DNA from: Fidelibacterota bacterium | Lineage (GTDB): Bacteria; Fidelibacterota; Marinisomatia; Marinisomatales; UBA1611 | DNA length: 7,413 nucleotides | Assembly: GCA_012964275.1 (NCBI GenBank) | Contig: DTUG01000205.1 | Span: 1 to 7,413 of the forward strand | Direction of reading: 5' to 3' | Shown: positions 6,901 to 7,413 of the stretch, piece after piece | How the letters are laid out: each line of letters opens with the position of its first letter | Position numbering within the stretch: position 1 is the first letter of the stretch | Notes under the pieces: generated by a model | Told to the model about the DNA's origin: nothing | The model's input: the letters and a program-made list of their open reading frames with translations, nothing else | Database searches by the model: none | Translations under genes and position numbers: made by a program

Positions 6901-7413
6901 TTATGAAGAAGTTTTGCATTTTGTTCATGGCTTTGGTATCCAGAATGCATTGTCTTCCATGCAGAATGCGATTATTGGGGCTATGAATTATGCGATAGCA
7001 AATAATATATACAACCCATTATGGGATCTCCCTGAAGAGGATTATGATGAAGAATATCTTGCCATGGGTTTAGAGTGTTATTTTGGCATCTGGGCCCATG
7101 ATCCCAATGGTGATGGCTGGTGCGGTGATCATGAATATGCCTTTAATACGCGAGATGAAATGGAAGCGGGTGACCCCGCATTGTTTGGAATTATTGATGG
7201 ATTTTTAGGTGAAACCTGGCAATATACTGCTCACCTCCCAGAAAATTTTTCAGGAGACTTTACGCTATTCCAAACTACGGGTTATGACTATTCTAACCGC
7301 TCCCAATATCTTACGGATATGACATTATCTGGAACACAGTCTGTCAATATAACCGCTAATCAATATCGAAATATTATCATGGGTAATGAAGGGGCCAATC
7401 AGTTTTATGGGGG
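3968..7413 (+). CDS. secreted multidomain M6-family zinc metalloprotease (partial at right edge)
   Basis: 1148 complete codons are visible and the frame is open to the edge. Residues 1-19 (MLRRSGLFVYIIFTTVVNA) are a signal peptide. Residues about 25-90 resemble the M6 propeptide (QPDG..., GDQY..., EDGYYYYAE). The catalytic domain spans about 130-490. It has a calcium-loop-like DIDANDDGYVD (244-254), a WPHRW motif, the zinc site HEFFHVLGAPD with H310, E311, H314 and probable third ligand D320, and a Met-turn GGWDVM with M339. This is the immune-inhibitor-A-like metzincin layout and the active site looks intact. Downstream lie an Ig-like segment (512-560), a beta-sandwich with FPFFG (614-618), NPNGWVGFG and MWDDL (659-663), and a second Ig/BACON-like segment (760-831). 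Then follow an all-alpha metalloprotease-like domain (837-1100) and a possible RTX repeat start. The signal peptide decides the ATG at 3968; there is no Shine-Dalgarno. Predicted role: extracellular protein degradation. Confidence 0.92.
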   Translation, partial: MLRRSGLFVYIIFTTVVNATWFSDIPRTLAQPDGSIFQCLISGDQYVRRLHDQYNYTIILNQEDGYYYYAEQSGNELIPSIYRVGSVNPADLGLTPGISVGKDVYQRRRSFYEQEISSRDGRDAPTSGEIAQINIFIRFADDPDFPQPRSYYDAPFNLDDEPSLKNYYWEVSYNSLMVNTFHYPGSINDINTAYVDIHNRGYYEPYSPANPDGYQDETQRTQREHTLLKNAVEAIAGDVSPLIDIDANDDGYVDATSFVIYGSPGDWADLLWPHRWSLYSDYVYINGARVYDYLFMLSESWYFNVGVLCHEFFHVLGAPDLYHYDGGGAPSPVGGWDVMESNSDPPQYMSAYMKWKYGDWIPEFPEITSSGTYTLSPLQEQNDVLYKIASPNSDTEYFVVEYRKKEGLYDVNTPGTRSGMLVYRINTDAGNGNAGGPPDEVYLYRPGGTMSNNGNFNNAPYNAAYNHTEINDDTNPECFLYNNGSGGEGGLNILNVTEADETVSFFVSLGNPSIEVTPENLEFIMESDDFTSQNAYITNSGDEMTTLTFTLVASGPVPYANPGGGPDGGNYYWSDSNLEQDLVYEWIDVDGMSIQLEFPHNDQAALPVDIGFEFPFFGETYSECIVNPNGWVGFGDDNTGWQNAEIPSPAAPRPSILGMWDDLNPNNNIGNGSPSGDVYFYPDPNSQYFVVWWDDVVRWNPEYFGEFDFQIVLYNDGRFRVNYREMEGITNSATIGYQNAAGTEGTMIAFDQTYVEDNLCLEVDQTDNADWITLGTETGEMDGQVTGGETFEISVMVNTEGMGPGEYEGAVNVMSDQTQNVSLPVELTVTGDSQTPSLPFIDISGSEYGIVPLPDFVDPLFLAIADRYTHIVAPNGDVIPFLIQDELTVNQILHSRRVLESYLTDVPGSVWGSNKAPIINAMALSNAILFLLNDEDEYENPDLWALMDAGVDGQDLLGIEIFPEGSDPYMNSSERDATYEEVLHFVHGFGIQNALSSMQNAIIGAMNYAIANNIYNPLWDLPEEDYDEEYLAMGLECYFGIWAHDPNGDGWCGDHEYAFNTRDEMEAGDPALFGIIDGFLGETWQYTAHLPENFSGDFTLFQTTGYDYSNRSQYLTDMTLSGTQSVNITANQYRNIIMGNEGANQFYG
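6476..7267 (+). other. C-terminal metalloprotease-like domain with EExxH motif inside the M6 protein
   Basis: Residues 837-1100 of the M6 protein. The segment starts FIDISGSEYGIVPLPDFVDP and is helix-rich. It contains ATYEEVLHFVHGFGI, with E980, E981, H984 and H987, in the position and context of a zincin active-site helix but with Glu where the first His of HExxH is expected. About 52 residues later, DEEYLAMGLECYFGIW carries E1036, placed like the downstream Glu ligand of gluzincins. A DPNGDGWCGDHE loop (1045-1056) looks calcium-binding. I recall similar EExLH stretches in uncharacterised secreted proteins of marine microbes but cannot verify this here. The domain may be a real enzyme with an unusual site, or a pseudo-protease with a binding role. 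Confidence 0.45.
7316..7413 (+). other. possible start of RTX-like calcium-binding repeats
   Basis: Residues 1117-1148 read LTDMTLSGTQSVNITANQYR and then NIIMGNEGANQFYGG before the window ends. In RTX proteins the repeat array often opens with a 'VTLTG...NxTGNxxxNxLxGNxGxNxLxGG' lead-in, followed by GGxGxDxLx nonapeptides; this segment fits that lead-in well. The diagnostic GGxGxD repeats themselves would lie beyond the edge, so this is only a likely call. Confidence 0.5.

Noticed and set aside
1..7413. CRISPR array, tRNA/rRNA, insertion sequence, phage or defence genes
   Set aside because: No short direct repeats with spacers, no cloverleaf or rRNA sequence, no transposase or integrase motifs and no flanking inverted repeats were seen; almost the whole window is explained by four genes.

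Overview
The window looks like a chromosomal segment of a free-living, AT-leaning bacterium of the Fibrobacteres-Chlorobi-Bacteroidetes (FCB) superphylum or a nearby candidate phylum such as Marinimicrobia/SAR406, Ignavibacteria or Calditrichota. The pointers are two consecutive secreted proteins that both end in the 'NYPNPFNP' type C-terminal domain used as a type IX secretion (T9SS) sorting signal, long secreted mosaics of beta-rich modules, and start codons with no Shine-Dalgarno sequence in front of them. The phylum is an inference from protein style, since no marker gene is fully present.

Layout: (1) Bases 1-281, minus strand, hold the first 93 codons of an NAD(P) transhydrogenase alpha subunit (pntA), starting at GTG and running off the left edge. 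(2) Bases 282-402 are a divergent intergenic region, AT-rich, with small palindromes and phased A/T tracts. (3) Bases 403-3087, plus strand, encode an 894-residue secreted protein made of two tandem right-handed beta-helix modules and a T9SS-type tail. (4) Bases 3170-3919 encode a 249-residue small secreted protein with a beta-rich domain of unknown function and the same tail. (5) From 3968 to the right edge, open on the right, runs a large secreted M6-family (immune-inhibitor-A-like) zinc metalloprotease. After the protease come an Ig-like segment, a 'PFFG' beta-sandwich, a second Ig/BACON-like segment, a second all-alpha metalloprotease-like domain with an EExxH motif in place of HExxH, and what seems to be the first RTX-like glycine-rich repeat at the last bases.

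The three plus-strand genes are separated by 82 and 48 bases with no visible terminator, so they could be co-transcribed. All three have signal peptides and appear to be exported, fitting a small set of surface or extracellular proteins (adhesion or polymer binding plus proteolysis). pntA is a cytoplasmic-membrane housekeeping gene and is probably functionally unrelated. I see no defence system, mobile element, CRISPR array or RNA gene. The most unusual object is the M6 protein with its second, possibly degenerate, metalloprotease-like domain and RTX-like end.
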